Below, one piece after another: positions 46,738 to 54,653 of a stretch of DNA of 64,000 nucleotides. This stretch comes from Coprococcus phoceensis (GTDB lineage Bacteria > Bacillota > Clostridia > Lachnospirales > Lachnospiraceae). The notes below the pieces were generated by a model. It saw only the letters and a program-made list of their open reading frames with translations, searched no databases and had not been told where the DNA came from. Position 1 is the stretch's first letter. Each line of letters starts with the position of its first letter. Where the stretch lies: NCBI RefSeq assembly GCF_900104635.1, contig NZ_FNWC01000007.1:1-64000 (forward strand), given 5' to 3'. Both the position numbers and the translations under genes were made by a program.

Positions 46738-47181
46738 ATGCAGATTTCAAGCCGTTTTACAATTGCAGTTCATATATTTGCCTGTATCGATACATTTAAA
46801 GAGGAATTTAAACTTACCAGTGAGTTTTTGGCTGCCAGTATCAATGTCAATCCGGTGATTATTCGAAAGATATTGTCTCAATTAAAGGCAGCAGGACTTG
46901 TGAAAGTGCAGAGAGGAAGTGGAGGTGCTTCGATTGCAAAACCACTTGATGAGATTACATTTTTTGATATCTATCAGGCGGTAGAATGTGTAGAGCATGG
47001 AGAACTTTTTCATTTTCATGAAAATCCGAATCAGAAGTGTCCGGTTGGAAGAAATATTCACAATGTTTTGGACGGAAAACTTATACAGATACAAGATGCC
47101 TTGGAGAATGAGCTTGGTAAAATTACATTAGAAGATGTGATGAAAGATACACAATATTATATTGCGAAAGAAAGAGAATAG
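46738..47181 (+). CDS. Rrf2-family regulator (YwnA-like, cluster-less)
   Basis: A 147-residue winged-helix regulator: SSRFTIAVHIFACID, LTSEFLAASINVNPVIIRKILSQLKAAGLVKVQRGSGG and a dimer helix. IscR and NsrR carry three Cys for an iron-sulphur cluster; here only one Cys lies in the matching region, so it resembles the YwnA/YwgB branch that does not bind a cluster. Its start is 27 bases beyond the broken arsC with an AGGGAGG site. Confidence 0.84.
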   Translation: MQISSRFTIAVHIFACIDTFKEEFKLTSEFLAASINVNPVIIRKILSQLKAAGLVKVQRGSGGASIAKPLDEITFFDIYQAVECVEHGELFHFHENPNQKCPVGRNIHNVLDGKLIQIQDALENELGKITLEDVMKDTQYYIAKERE

Positions 47182-47187
47182 ATAGAG

Positions 47188-47226
47188 AGACTTTACTTAG
47201 AAATTTTCTGGGTGAAGTCTTTTTTC
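47188..47226 (+). terminator. Terminator after the Rrf2 gene
   Basis: AGACTTTACTTAGAAA pairs with TTTCTGGGTGAAGTCT with G-T pairs, then TTTTTT. Confidence 0.85.
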
Positions 47227-47268
47227 TAATATCGAGCATTTTTTGTCATCATAAAAATGTTGTAACTA

Positions 47269-47297
47269 TTGACATTACGATAAAAATGGTTCATATT
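47269..47297 (+). promoter_or_regulatory. Promoter of the macrodomain/sirtuin operon
   Basis: TTGACA and CATATT with a 17-bp spacer, 44 bases before the ATG. Confidence 0.6.
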
Positions 47298-47300
47298 AAG

Positions 47301-47321
47301 TTGTAATGATAGGTATTACAA
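47301..47321. promoter_or_regulatory. Inverted repeat downstream of the macrodomain/sirtuin promoter
   Basis: TTGTAAT-N7-ATTACAA, a perfect 7-bp inverted repeat beginning 4 bases after the -10 element, so covering the start point. It looks like a repressor operator. The neighbouring Rrf2 regulator is a candidate to bind it, but this is a guess. Confidence 0.5.
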
Positions 47322-47340
47322 TAAAAGGAGGAAGGATGAC

Positions 47341-48120
47341 ATGACACAAACAGAACGTTTGGAATATTTGATTACCTGTCTCACAAAGGAACAACCGGAA
47401 TATGAGGAGATTTCTATTCCAACTGAAATAGAAGAGAAAAAACGGCTGTTGCGGTCATTGATGAACGTTCGTCCGGCTGTTCCGATCAGCAGAGAATTTC
47501 TTCGTATACAGGATGAGTATTTGAAAAATGAATTGACACAGCAGGAGATTACCGAACTGAATTTTTTGACATCACGTAAGGATAATATGTATCTTTGGAA
47601 AGGTGATATCACAAAATTAAAAGTTGATGCAATTGTAAATGCCGGAAACAGTGCGCTGCTAGGATGTTTTATTCCTTGTCATGGTTGTATTGATAACGCA
47701 ATACATTCTAATGCGGGGATTCAGTTGCGGTTGGAATGTCAAAAAATAATGGAAAGGCAAGGGAAACCGGAGCCGACGGGAAAAGCAAAAATCACAAAGG
47801 GCTACAATCTTCCGGCGAAATATGTTCTGCATACTGTTGGTCCGATTGTCCGTGGGCAATTGACAGAAAAAGACCGTACGCTGCTTGCAGCCTGCTATCG
47901 TTCTTGTCTGGAGTTGGCGGATGCATATGAATTGAAATCCATTGCATTCTGTTGTATTTCCACAGGAGAGTTTCACTTTCCGAATGAGATTGCAGGTCAG
48001 ATTGCTGTGGATACAGTCAAAAAATATTTCCGAGAAACAGGTTCACAGATGGAGGTGGTATTTAATGTTTTTAAGGAAAAAGATTGGGAAATCTACAACC
48101 GATTGTTGGAAAGAGATTGA
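47341..48120 (+). CDS. Zinc-containing macrodomain ADP-ribose hydrolase
   Basis: Removes ADP-ribose put on a target protein by SirTM. The 259-residue product has an N-terminal helical extension (about 1-75) and a macrodomain with IVNAGNSALLGCFIPCHGCID, in which the Cys/His pattern is the zinc site of this class. TGKAKITKGYNLPAKYVLHTVGP and CCISTGEFHFPNEIA follow. AGGAGGAAGG precedes the ATG. It overlaps the sirtuin gene by 56 bases, the same partner as in the Staphylococcus and Streptococcus SirTM operons. Confidence 0.9.
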   Translation: MTQTERLEYLITCLTKEQPEYEEISIPTEIEEKKRLLRSLMNVRPAVPISREFLRIQDEYLKNELTQQEITELNFLTSRKDNMYLWKGDITKLKVDAIVNAGNSALLGCFIPCHGCIDNAIHSNAGIQLRLECQKIMERQGKPEPTGKAKITKGYNLPAKYVLHTVGPIVRGQLTEKDRTLLAACYRSCLELADAYELKSIAFCCISTGEFHFPNEIAGQIAVDTVKKYFRETGSQMEVVFNVFKEKDWEIYNRLLERD

Positions 48121-48997
48121 GAAACTGGAAAAACAAATCCAACAGGCAGACGCGATTATTATTGGAGCGGGGGCCGGTTTATCAACTTCTGCCGGATTTC
48201 ATTATGCGGGAGAACGTTTTAAAGAGTACTTTGGAGATTTTGCAAATAGATATCATTTTATAGATATGTATTCCGGTGGCTTTTATCCATATGAGACATT
48301 GGAAGAACATTGGGCATATTGGAGCAGATATATTTACATCAATCGATATATGGATGCACCGAATCCGGTTTATAATAATTTGTATTCACGGGTTAAAGAA
48401 AAAGACTATTTTGTATTGACCACAAATGTAGATCATTGCTTTCAAAAAGCCGGATTTGATAAACATCGGTTATTTTACACGCAAGGGGACTATGGTCTGT
48501 TCCAGTGCAGTGAACCGTGTCATCAGAACACTTACAATAACGAAGCGGTCATTAGAAAAATGGTTGAGGCGCAAGGGTATCGTGTCGATGGTAATGGGCG
48601 GTTAGTTGTTCCGGAAAGCAGACAACCTGAAAGGAAGATTCCATCAGAGTTGGTCCCGCACTGCCCAAAATGTGGGAAACCGATGAGTATGAATCTGCGT
48701 GCTGATGGAACATTTATACAAGATGAGGGATGGTATGCGGCATCGAATCGATACTATGAGTTTTTAAAGAGACACGAAAATCTTTTTATTCTTTTTCTGG
48801 AATTAGGGGTTGGAGAAAATACCCCGGCGATCATCAAGTATCCTTTCTGGCGGATGACGGCGGAGAATCCAAAGGCGGTCTATGCCTGTATAAATTGGGG
48901 ACAAGCCTATGCACCGAAGGAGATTTCAGAAAGATCCATCTGTATTGATCAAGATATTGGAGAGGTGCTTGGAAAAATAATCAAAGACAATGTGTAA
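48065..48997 (+). CDS. SirTM-class sirtuin (NAD-dependent protein ADP-ribosyltransferase)
   Basis: A 310-residue M-class sirtuin from the ATG at 48065 (GGAGGTGG site about 8 bases upstream, inside the macrodomain gene; the open frame extends further upstream). IIIGAGAGLSTSAGF and TTNVDHCFQKAGF are the NAD-binding motifs, QGDYGLFQCSEPCH and PHCPKCGKP the two Cys pairs of the zinc site, and ELGVGENTPAIIKYPF a later NAD contact. In characterised operons it modifies lipoyl-GcvH-L, and GcvH-L and LplA2 genes adjoin; neither is in this window. Confidence 0.88.
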   Translation: MFLRKKIGKSTTDCWKEIEKLEKQIQQADAIIIGAGAGLSTSAGFHYAGERFKEYFGDFANRYHFIDMYSGGFYPYETLEEHWAYWSRYIYINRYMDAPNPVYNNLYSRVKEKDYFVLTTNVDHCFQKAGFDKHRLFYTQGDYGLFQCSEPCHQNTYNNEAVIRKMVEAQGYRVDGNGRLVVPESRQPERKIPSELVPHCPKCGKPMSMNLRADGTFIQDEGWYAASNRYYEFLKRHENLFILFLELGVGENTPAIIKYPFWRMTAENPKAVYACINWGQAYAPKEISERSICIDQDIGEVLGKIIKDNV

Positions 48998-49065
48998 AGT
49001 AGTATTTGACAATGAAAACAAGAAGGAATATAATTGGTTATACCATTTGGAACAGGAGGCGGGAT

Positions 49066-49794
49066 ATGGAGGAAAAACAAAGTGCCAGAGAGACTGCCAT
49101 TCAATATTTTTTACAGGAGATAAGAAGTGGAAATTTAAAGTCCGGTGATAAAATATTGAATGAGAGACAGCTTGCTGATTTGTTAGGAATCAGCAGAGTT
49201 CCGCTCAGAGAAGCAATCTGCACATTGTCAACACTTGGAATTTTAGAGGCGCATCAAGGAAATGGGACATATGTCAGTGAAAAGAATGCTCAAATTTTTT
49301 CAAGTGTAATAAAAAAATATGGGATATTTGATCGTTCTATAGTAGATGAAGTCTTTGAGGCCAGAATTCTGTTTGAGGCAGATGCAGCAAGGCTGGCTGC
49401 TCAAAATAGAACATCAGAGGATTTGAAATGTTTGCAGGAAGCATTAGTGAATCATGAAAAAGCGTTAGTTCTTTATCATAAGGGGGAAATATCAGCTGAG
49501 GTCATGATGGAATATGATGGCGCAATCCATCTAGGGATAGCGGCATCTGCACATAACAATTTTATGTTACAGATTATTGAGGCAATACGCCATGTGACCA
49601 TTGAAAAAGATTTTTTTGCGGAACAGTATACAGTTGACAGGCAGCATTTTGCAGAATCTCAAAAGATGCACAGAGAGATTGTAACAGCTATTGAAAATCA
49701 GAATATGGATATGGCATATAGAAAAATGCAGGAGCATATTATTCAAATTCGTGCTGCTCTTGACTTAGATTCGATTAGGAGGACCGGGAAATGA
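49066..49794 (+). CDS. GntR-family regulator (FadR/FCD type)
   Basis: A 242-residue regulator with a winged-helix N-terminus (SGDKILNERQLADLLGISRVPLREAI, GTYVSEK) and a C-terminal FCD helical domain holding a likely metal/ligand site (EARILFEADAARLAA ... DGAIHLGIAASAHNNF ... MHREIVTAI). GGAGGCGGGAT lies at the ATG 49066; a longer frame from 49006 has no site. It is overlapped by 4 bases with the Gfo/Idh gene (ATGA), which is probably its target. Confidence 0.85.
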   Translation: MEEKQSARETAIQYFLQEIRSGNLKSGDKILNERQLADLLGISRVPLREAICTLSTLGILEAHQGNGTYVSEKNAQIFSSVIKKYGIFDRSIVDEVFEARILFEADAARLAAQNRTSEDLKCLQEALVNHEKALVLYHKGEISAEVMMEYDGAIHLGIAASAHNNFMLQIIEAIRHVTIEKDFFAEQYTVDRQHFAESQKMHREIVTAIENQNMDMAYRKMQEHIIQIRAALDLDSIRRTGK

Positions 49795-50655
49795 AAACTT
49801 ATCGTTGGGCTACTTTAGGATGTGGTGTGATTGCCAATGAATTGGCACAGGCAATGCAAAAAGACGGACGAACACTCTACGGTGTTGCAAATAGAACATA
49901 TGAGAATGCAGTTGCGTTTGCCAAAAAGTATGAAGTTGAAAAAGTTTATAAGAACATACAGGATCTTTTTGAGGATGATGATGTGGATATTGTCTATATT
50001 TCCACACCGCACAATACACATATACAATATTTGAGAGAGGCATTGAAGCATGGAAAACATGTGCTTTGTGAAAAATCTATTACGCTGAATGCAAAGGAAC
50101 TGGAAGAAGCAAAACAGCTTGCAGAAGAAAATGGTGTCGTTTTGGCGGAGGCAATGACGATTTATCATATGCCTTTATATAAAAAATTGCAGGAAGTGAT
50201 TCGAAGCGGAAAGTTGGGGAAACTTTGCATGGCTCAGATGAATTTTGGAAGTTATAAGGAATACGATATGCAGAACCGTTTCTTTAATCCGAATTTAGCA
50301 GGCGGGAATCCTGCTTATGAATCCGGCAGGAGAGATGGCTACGATAGCGCTTACTCTGCATGCAAAACAGCCGAAGAGGGGAATGCTTGCATTTGAGAAT
50401 GGCTATGTTGAGATTTATGACTATCCACGGGCAGAAAAAGCTGTAATCACTTATACAGAAGATGCCTCGCAGGAAGTCATAGAGTGTGGAAGTACGAAGG
50501 ATGCACTCTGGTATGAGGTGAATGATATGGAAGAGGCAGTGTCAGGTGCTGCAGATGAGATGCATTTTGATTATACGGTGGATGTGATGAACGTTATGAC
50601 TGAAATCAGAAAGGCGTGGGGACTGTCTTATCCGGAAGAACGAGAAAGTTTATAA
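49791..50655 (+). pseudogene. Gfo/Idh/MocA-family oxidoreductase, disrupted
   Basis: The N-terminal 180 residues are intact: the NAD-binding WATLGCGVIANELAQAM, STPHNTHIQYLREALKHGKHVLCEKSI, and the EAMTIYHMP segment. Near 50305 (after NPNLAGG) the frame runs into NPAYESGRRDG and stops at 50396. The family's C-terminal part continues in another frame from about 50326 (GEMATIALTLHAKQPKRG...YPEERESL). Roughly 70 residues of the middle, normally starting with ALLDIGVYAL, are absent. So one deletion removed a block and shifted the frame. The product cannot be full length. Confidence 0.82.
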
Positions 50656-50669
50656 TTGGAGGGATTGTT

Positions 50670-51089
50670 ATGGAGTATAGAAGATTTAAAGATACCATCG
50701 TTGCGCGACTGGACAGAGGAGAAGAAATTCTTGCACAGGTAAAAGAAATTGCCCTAAAAGAAGAGATAAAACTGGCAAGCGTACAGGCGTTGGGGGCGAT
50801 GAATAAGTTTACAGTCGGTGTGTTTAAAACAGATGAAAAAGAATATTTGGCAAATGAATTTTGCGGAAGTTTTGAAATTGTGTCCCTGACAGGAACAGTC
50901 AATACAATGAATGATGAGTTTTACTGTCATCTGCATATGAGCGCAGGTAACGACAAGGGCGAAGTCTTTGGCGGGCACTTGAATCAGGCTGTTGTAAGTG
51001 CAACTTGTGAGATGGTGATTACAGTCATTGATGGAGCGGTAGACAGATATTATGATGAACAGATCGGCCTTAATCTGTTTCGATTTTAA
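50670..51089 (+). CDS. PPC (DUF296) domain protein
   Basis: A 139-residue protein made of a single PPC/DUF296 domain: IVARLDRGEEILAQVKEIALKE, VQALGAMNKFTVGVF, GTVNTMNDEFYCHLHMSAGNDKGEVFGGHL. The HLH..GG segment resembles a metal site seen in structural members. In plants the domain accompanies AT-hooks; bacterial copies have unknown roles. GGAGGGATTGTT precedes ATG 50670. It trails the broken oxidoreductase by 14 bases and was probably part of the same operon. Confidence 0.84.
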   Translation: MEYRRFKDTIVARLDRGEEILAQVKEIALKEEIKLASVQALGAMNKFTVGVFKTDEKEYLANEFCGSFEIVSLTGTVNTMNDEFYCHLHMSAGNDKGEVFGGHLNQAVVSATCEMVITVIDGAVDRYYDEQIGLNLFRF

Positions 51090-51116
51090 GTTGTTTTATT
51101 TTTACAGAGCTTAATA

Positions 51117-51146
51117 TTGACATATCTGTAAAAATAGATATATAAT
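51117..51146 (+). promoter_or_regulatory. Promoter and operator of the leaderless ArsR-type gene
   Basis: TTGACA (51117-51122) and TATAAT (51141-51146), 18-bp spacer. Inside lies ATATCT-N8-AGATAT, a 6-bp inverted repeat in the right place for autorepression. Only six bases separate TATAAT from the ATG. Confidence 0.65.
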
Positions 51147-51152
51147 GCAAAC

Positions 51153-51467
51153 ATGAGCAAATTAGATATATTTAAAGCATTAAGCAATGAAACGAGATTA
51201 AGCATTTTGAAATGGTTGAAAGAACCTGAAAAATATTTTCCGCCACAAGGACTACATATTCCGGATGGAGATGATTTTTCAAACAGTGTATGTGTTGGTT
51301 CTATTTGTGAGAAGACAAATATCTCACAATCAACTATATCGCACTATTTAGATATGTTACAACGTGCAGGGCTTTTGGAATCTAGAAGGTTCGGTAAATG
51401 GACGTATTACAGGAGGAACGAAAAAAACATTCAAGAACTTGCAGAATTTATCCGTAGTGAACTTTAA
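51153..51467 (+). CDS. ArsR-family HTH regulator
   Basis: A 104-residue winged-helix regulator: FKALSNETRLSILKWLKEPEKYFPP, ICEKTNISQSTISHYLDMLQRAGLLESRRFGKWTYYRR. The middle insert with VCVGSIC holds two Cys, so metal or redox sensing is possible, but the pattern is not that of ArsR (CxC in the helix). No ribosome site is present. The promoter ends six bases before the ATG, so the mRNA is expected to be leaderless. Targets are unknown; no obvious structural gene follows in the same direction before 51694. Confidence 0.83.
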   Translation: MSKLDIFKALSNETRLSILKWLKEPEKYFPPQGLHIPDGDDFSNSVCVGSICEKTNISQSTISHYLDMLQRAGLLESRRFGKWTYYRRNEKNIQELAEFIRSEL

Positions 51468-51473
51468 ATCTCT

Positions 51474-51495
51474 TAGGCAGGAATATTCCTGCCTA
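51474..51495. terminator. Perfect palindrome after the ArsR-type gene
   Basis: TAGGCAGGAAT-ATTCCTGCCTA, an 11-bp perfect palindrome 7 bases after the stop, with no T-tract. It may be a weak terminator or a regulator site. Confidence 0.45.
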
Positions 51496-51693
51496 TTGCT
51501 AATGATAAAATATCTATATTTAGCGATATATAAATTTAATAAAATCACAAATTACTGAGAAGAGGTTGTGGCTTTAGAAGATGAGTGTTAAAATTTGTAT
51601 TATATATAGCTTGCGACACAGGCATTCTTGAAGTAAAGACAAGAAAGTATTTAATTTCCAATGGCAGAAAAAGATAGAAAGGACGGTATCGAA

Positions 51694-52230
51694 GTGATAG
51701 AAAAAGCGATTATGTTTGCGACACAGGCACATGAGGGACAGGTTCGAAAAGGTACGGACAGACCGTATATTGTACATCCATTAGAGGTGGGCAGAATTGT
51801 AGCGTCTATGACAGAGGACGAGGAGATCATCAGTGCGGCAATTTTGCATGATACAATTGAAGACTGCGAAGAAATTACGGAAGAAGTGATCTGTCGGGAG
51901 TTTACAAAAAGAGTAGCAGAGTTTGTGGCGAAGGAAAGTGAAGATAAGTCTAAGACATGGATGGAGCGCAAAGGGGCGACGATTGAACATTTGAAGACAG
52001 CGTGCAGGGAAGTGCAGATGATCAGTCTTGCAGATAAGCTGTCGAATATGCGCGACATTGACCGTGATTATCCGGAATGTGGAGAAGAATTGTGGCAGAG
52101 ATTTCGCATGAAAGATAAGGAAATCATCGGCTGGTATTACAAAGGTGTCAGAGATTCACTGAGGGAAGCGATGAAAGAAAATCCAGTGTACTTGGAATAT
52201 TGCGAGTTGGTGGAAAAGAATTTTGGGTAA
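51694..52230 (+). CDS. Small HD-domain hydrolase (RelA/SpoT hydrolase-like)
   Basis: A 178-residue HD-domain protein without a synthetase or TGS domain. FATQAHEGQVRKGTDRPYIVHPLEV has the first metal His, ILHDTIEDC the HD pair, and SLADKLSNMRDI the distal Asp. This is the small alarmone hydrolase or MESH1-like layout. Hydrolysis of (p)ppGpp is likely but not proven. The GTG at 51694 is chosen for AGAAAGGA upstream and for its fit to the family start; an ATG at 51661 in the same frame has no site. Confidence 0.78.
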   Translation: MIEKAIMFATQAHEGQVRKGTDRPYIVHPLEVGRIVASMTEDEEIISAAILHDTIEDCEEITEEVICREFTKRVAEFVAKESEDKSKTWMERKGATIEHLKTACREVQMISLADKLSNMRDIDRDYPECGEELWQRFRMKDKEIIGWYYKGVRDSLREAMKENPVYLEYCELVEKNFG

Positions 52231-52280
52231 CACATGTAATGAAATGATATCATTTACCTGATTTGTCACTGGTGATTTAA

Positions 52281-52327
52281 AACATAGAAAACCACCACTT
52301 GGAGTTGAGCGGTGGTATTTCTATGTT
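52281..52327. terminator. Bidirectional terminator-like hairpin
   Basis: AACATAGAAA-ACCACC and GGTGGT-A-TTTCTATGTT form a 16-bp stem with one bulge, between the HD gene and the convergent envelope operon. Confidence 0.8.
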
Positions 52328-52397
52328 CATTCTTTATAGGTTAATCCCTTGTGGGTGGTTGAGTATAACACGATTGTTTAGTGTATTCAACAGAGAG

Positions 52398-54653
52398 TTA
52401 TTCTGTCACAAAGATGAATTTTACATCTCCGTCCATACCGTCAGAGATACCGGAGAAGTTCTTATAAGATTTGGAGCTGTCTAATATTGTATTGACTTTA
52501 TTGAGCAGTCCATCAATGTCACCGTCAAATACTTCGACCAATTTTTGGATTCCCTCTTCATTGAATTGAATCATACCATCATTCAGTGCGATGGCGCCGT
52601 CATCTAGTTTTTTCACGCCTTCGATCAGTGCGGCGGAACCGCTGTTTAACGTCTGGAGACCATTTACAAGTGTTCCAGCACCGGAATCCAATTGTGCGGC
52701 ACCGGAGTTTAATTGTGCTGCACCATCTGAAACGCTTTTGGCACCGTTATATGCCTCAGTCATTTTTTTGTTCAAAGTGGCAGCCCCACTGCTTACTTGA
52801 GAGGAGCCACTTGCGAGTTGATTCAAGCCGTTGGCAAGACCGTTCTGTCCGCCGATTCCTTCGCAAAGTTGCGAGGTTCCGTTTTTTAAAGTGGAGACAC
52901 CAGCATTCACTTGGTCGATGAGACCATTTTGACCGGTTACGGCGTTGTTAAGTTCACTGGCGCCGGAGGAAAGTTTATCGGTTCCAGCGTTGATTGCAAT
53001 CGTATTCTGCGCAACTTGATCTACAACAGCGCTGGTTGTCTGTGTTCCAATAACTACGTTCTTTAACAATTCCTGAATATCTGATTTTGCACGTTCCTGT
53101 GTGCTGGCTTGTTCTTGCAACGTATTGATGCTTTCCTGAATAGATGCTTTTACATCTTCTGGGAGATCGTCACGCTCTAATAATGCAGATAAGGAAGCGA
53201 TTGCGCTGTTTGCTTCATCATTTGTTGAAGAAGGTGGAAACATCTGGGCAAGTGTCTGTGCAGCAGTAGCAGTATTTTTTGCAATATCTTTCAGGCTTTG
53301 GTTACCAGTCTGTGAAGTGCCTGTATTCATCACATCATTTACCGCAGAAATACTGGCTTTTAGTCCAGGCTGTTCTGCGGTAAGCGGATTGTTAAGTCCG
53401 GCGTCTAATTGCTGCAGAGCGCCTGCAAGCGAAGAGATTCCAGGAGCTAGCTGCTCCTGCATTTTCGCAACGCCTTCATCTAACTGAACTGCGCCGGGAA
53501 GAAGTACGGCAGAAACCTGCTTAGAGGCGGAAGTAAGCCCCAGACTTACCTTGGAAGCACCGGCATTGAGTGTGTTTGTGCCGTCTTTTAATTGTGAGGT
53601 TCCATCTGTGAGGGCAGCGCTTCCATCTGCCAGAGATTTACTTCCGGATGCAAGGGAAGAAGTACCGTCTTTTAGCGTATTGCCGCCGGCGATCAATTGA
53701 TCAATCCCGTCTGTCAATGTACCGGAAGAAGACAGCAGGGTGTCCAGTCCATTTCGTAATTCTCCTGAACCACTTACCAATTTGTTGGAAGAATCCTGAA
53801 GTGTCTGCATAGAATCTTCTAGTTCAGACAAACTGTCAAATCCTTCTGTATCCAATTGATTGAAAATATCGTTTGTAGCAATCGTCATTCCTTCAGAGAG
53901 TTCATAATCTGTGACATCAGCTTCCAGCTCGAAATAGTCAGGAATGTCCAGATCCAGATTTTTGACGTCCAATTTTTCTTTTAAAGAAGGAAGTCCCATT
54001 CCGATTATAATGTCCCTGTCGCCGTCGGAGAAAATTTTACCATTTGTCACCTGCAGGTTTGTCATCTTATCTGTGTCGAAAATCAGTCCAGTCACCATTA
54101 AGAACGGAACGTAATCTTCTTTGGAAATCGTTGTATTTTCATATTGGTAGCGCGCAACAAGATGACCGCTTTTCCCCTTTAGATCGTTGGCGCTGATTTT
54201 TTTGCCGTCCAAAGTATAAGTTACCTTGACTCCGACAGGAAGTGATTGGGTGGTTGTACCCTGATAGCAGATATCTTTTTTTGCTGTGTTCCAAATTAAC
54301 TTATTTTTTTGCTTAGAAAATTTTTCGTTGCCCTTTACATTTTCGATATCACTTAAAGTGGAGGTATCACTGAATTTTCCGGTACTGTTAATATTTTTTA
54401 GCTGGTCAGACACAATGACAGATGTGACGTTTCCGTCTTCGTCTGTCTTTGCATATACTGTCTCAGATTTATATGGTTTTGAATCAGAAGAGACCTCTTT
54501 TTCTTTTGTGGTTTTCTTTTCTGCTGTCGTTGTCTGAGCGGTAGTTTTGGTATCTTTTGCAAGTGTCGGAGACGATACGGCACCCAAAGATCCAACAATT
54601 AAAGCGACAGCTGTTGCAATTGTTACAAGTTTTTTATAATCTCTGTTTTTCAT
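52398..54653 (-). CDS. YhgE/Pip-like secreted repeat protein
   Basis: A 751-residue envelope protein. An N-terminal signal or anchor segment (about residues 9-30) precedes a linker rich in Thr and Lys. A folded region of about 250 residues follows. Then comes a long array of short repeats of the LxxGxxxLxxG kind (LDTLLSSSGTLTDGIDQL, LADGSAALTDGTSQL, LNSGAAQLDSGAGTL). The repeats resemble the heptad-like YhgE/phage-infection-protein region, though YhgE proteins normally end with several membrane helices and this one does not. The preceding gene is an MMPL transporter whose end it overlaps by 20 bases. GGAGGTAAC precedes the ATG. Confidence 0.75.
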   Translation of the reverse strand: MKNRDYKKLVTIATAVALIVGSLGAVSSPTLAKDTKTTAQTTTAEKKTTKEKEVSSDSKPYKSETVYAKTDEDGNVTSVIVSDQLKNINSTGKFSDTSTLSDIENVKGNEKFSKQKNKLIWNTAKKDICYQGTTTQSLPVGVKVTYTLDGKKISANDLKGKSGHLVARYQYENTTISKEDYVPFLMVTGLIFDTDKMTNLQVTNGKIFSDGDRDIIIGMGLPSLKEKLDVKNLDLDIPDYFELEADVTDYELSEGMTIATNDIFNQLDTEGFDSLSELEDSMQTLQDSSNKLVSGSGELRNGLDTLLSSSGTLTDGIDQLIAGGNTLKDGTSSLASGSKSLADGSAALTDGTSQLKDGTNTLNAGASKVSLGLTSASKQVSAVLLPGAVQLDEGVAKMQEQLAPGISSLAGALQQLDAGLNNPLTAEQPGLKASISAVNDVMNTGTSQTGNQSLKDIAKNTATAAQTLAQMFPPSSTNDEANSAIASLSALLERDDLPEDVKASIQESINTLQEQASTQERAKSDIQELLKNVVIGTQTTSAVVDQVAQNTIAINAGTDKLSSGASELNNAVTGQNGLIDQVNAGVSTLKNGTSQLCEGIGGQNGLANGLNQLASGSSQVSSGAATLNKKMTEAYNGAKSVSDGAAQLNSGAAQLDSGAGTLVNGLQTLNSGSAALIEGVKKLDDGAIALNDGMIQFNEEGIQKLVEVFDGDIDGLLNKVNTILDSSKSYKNFSGISDGMDGDVKFIFVTE

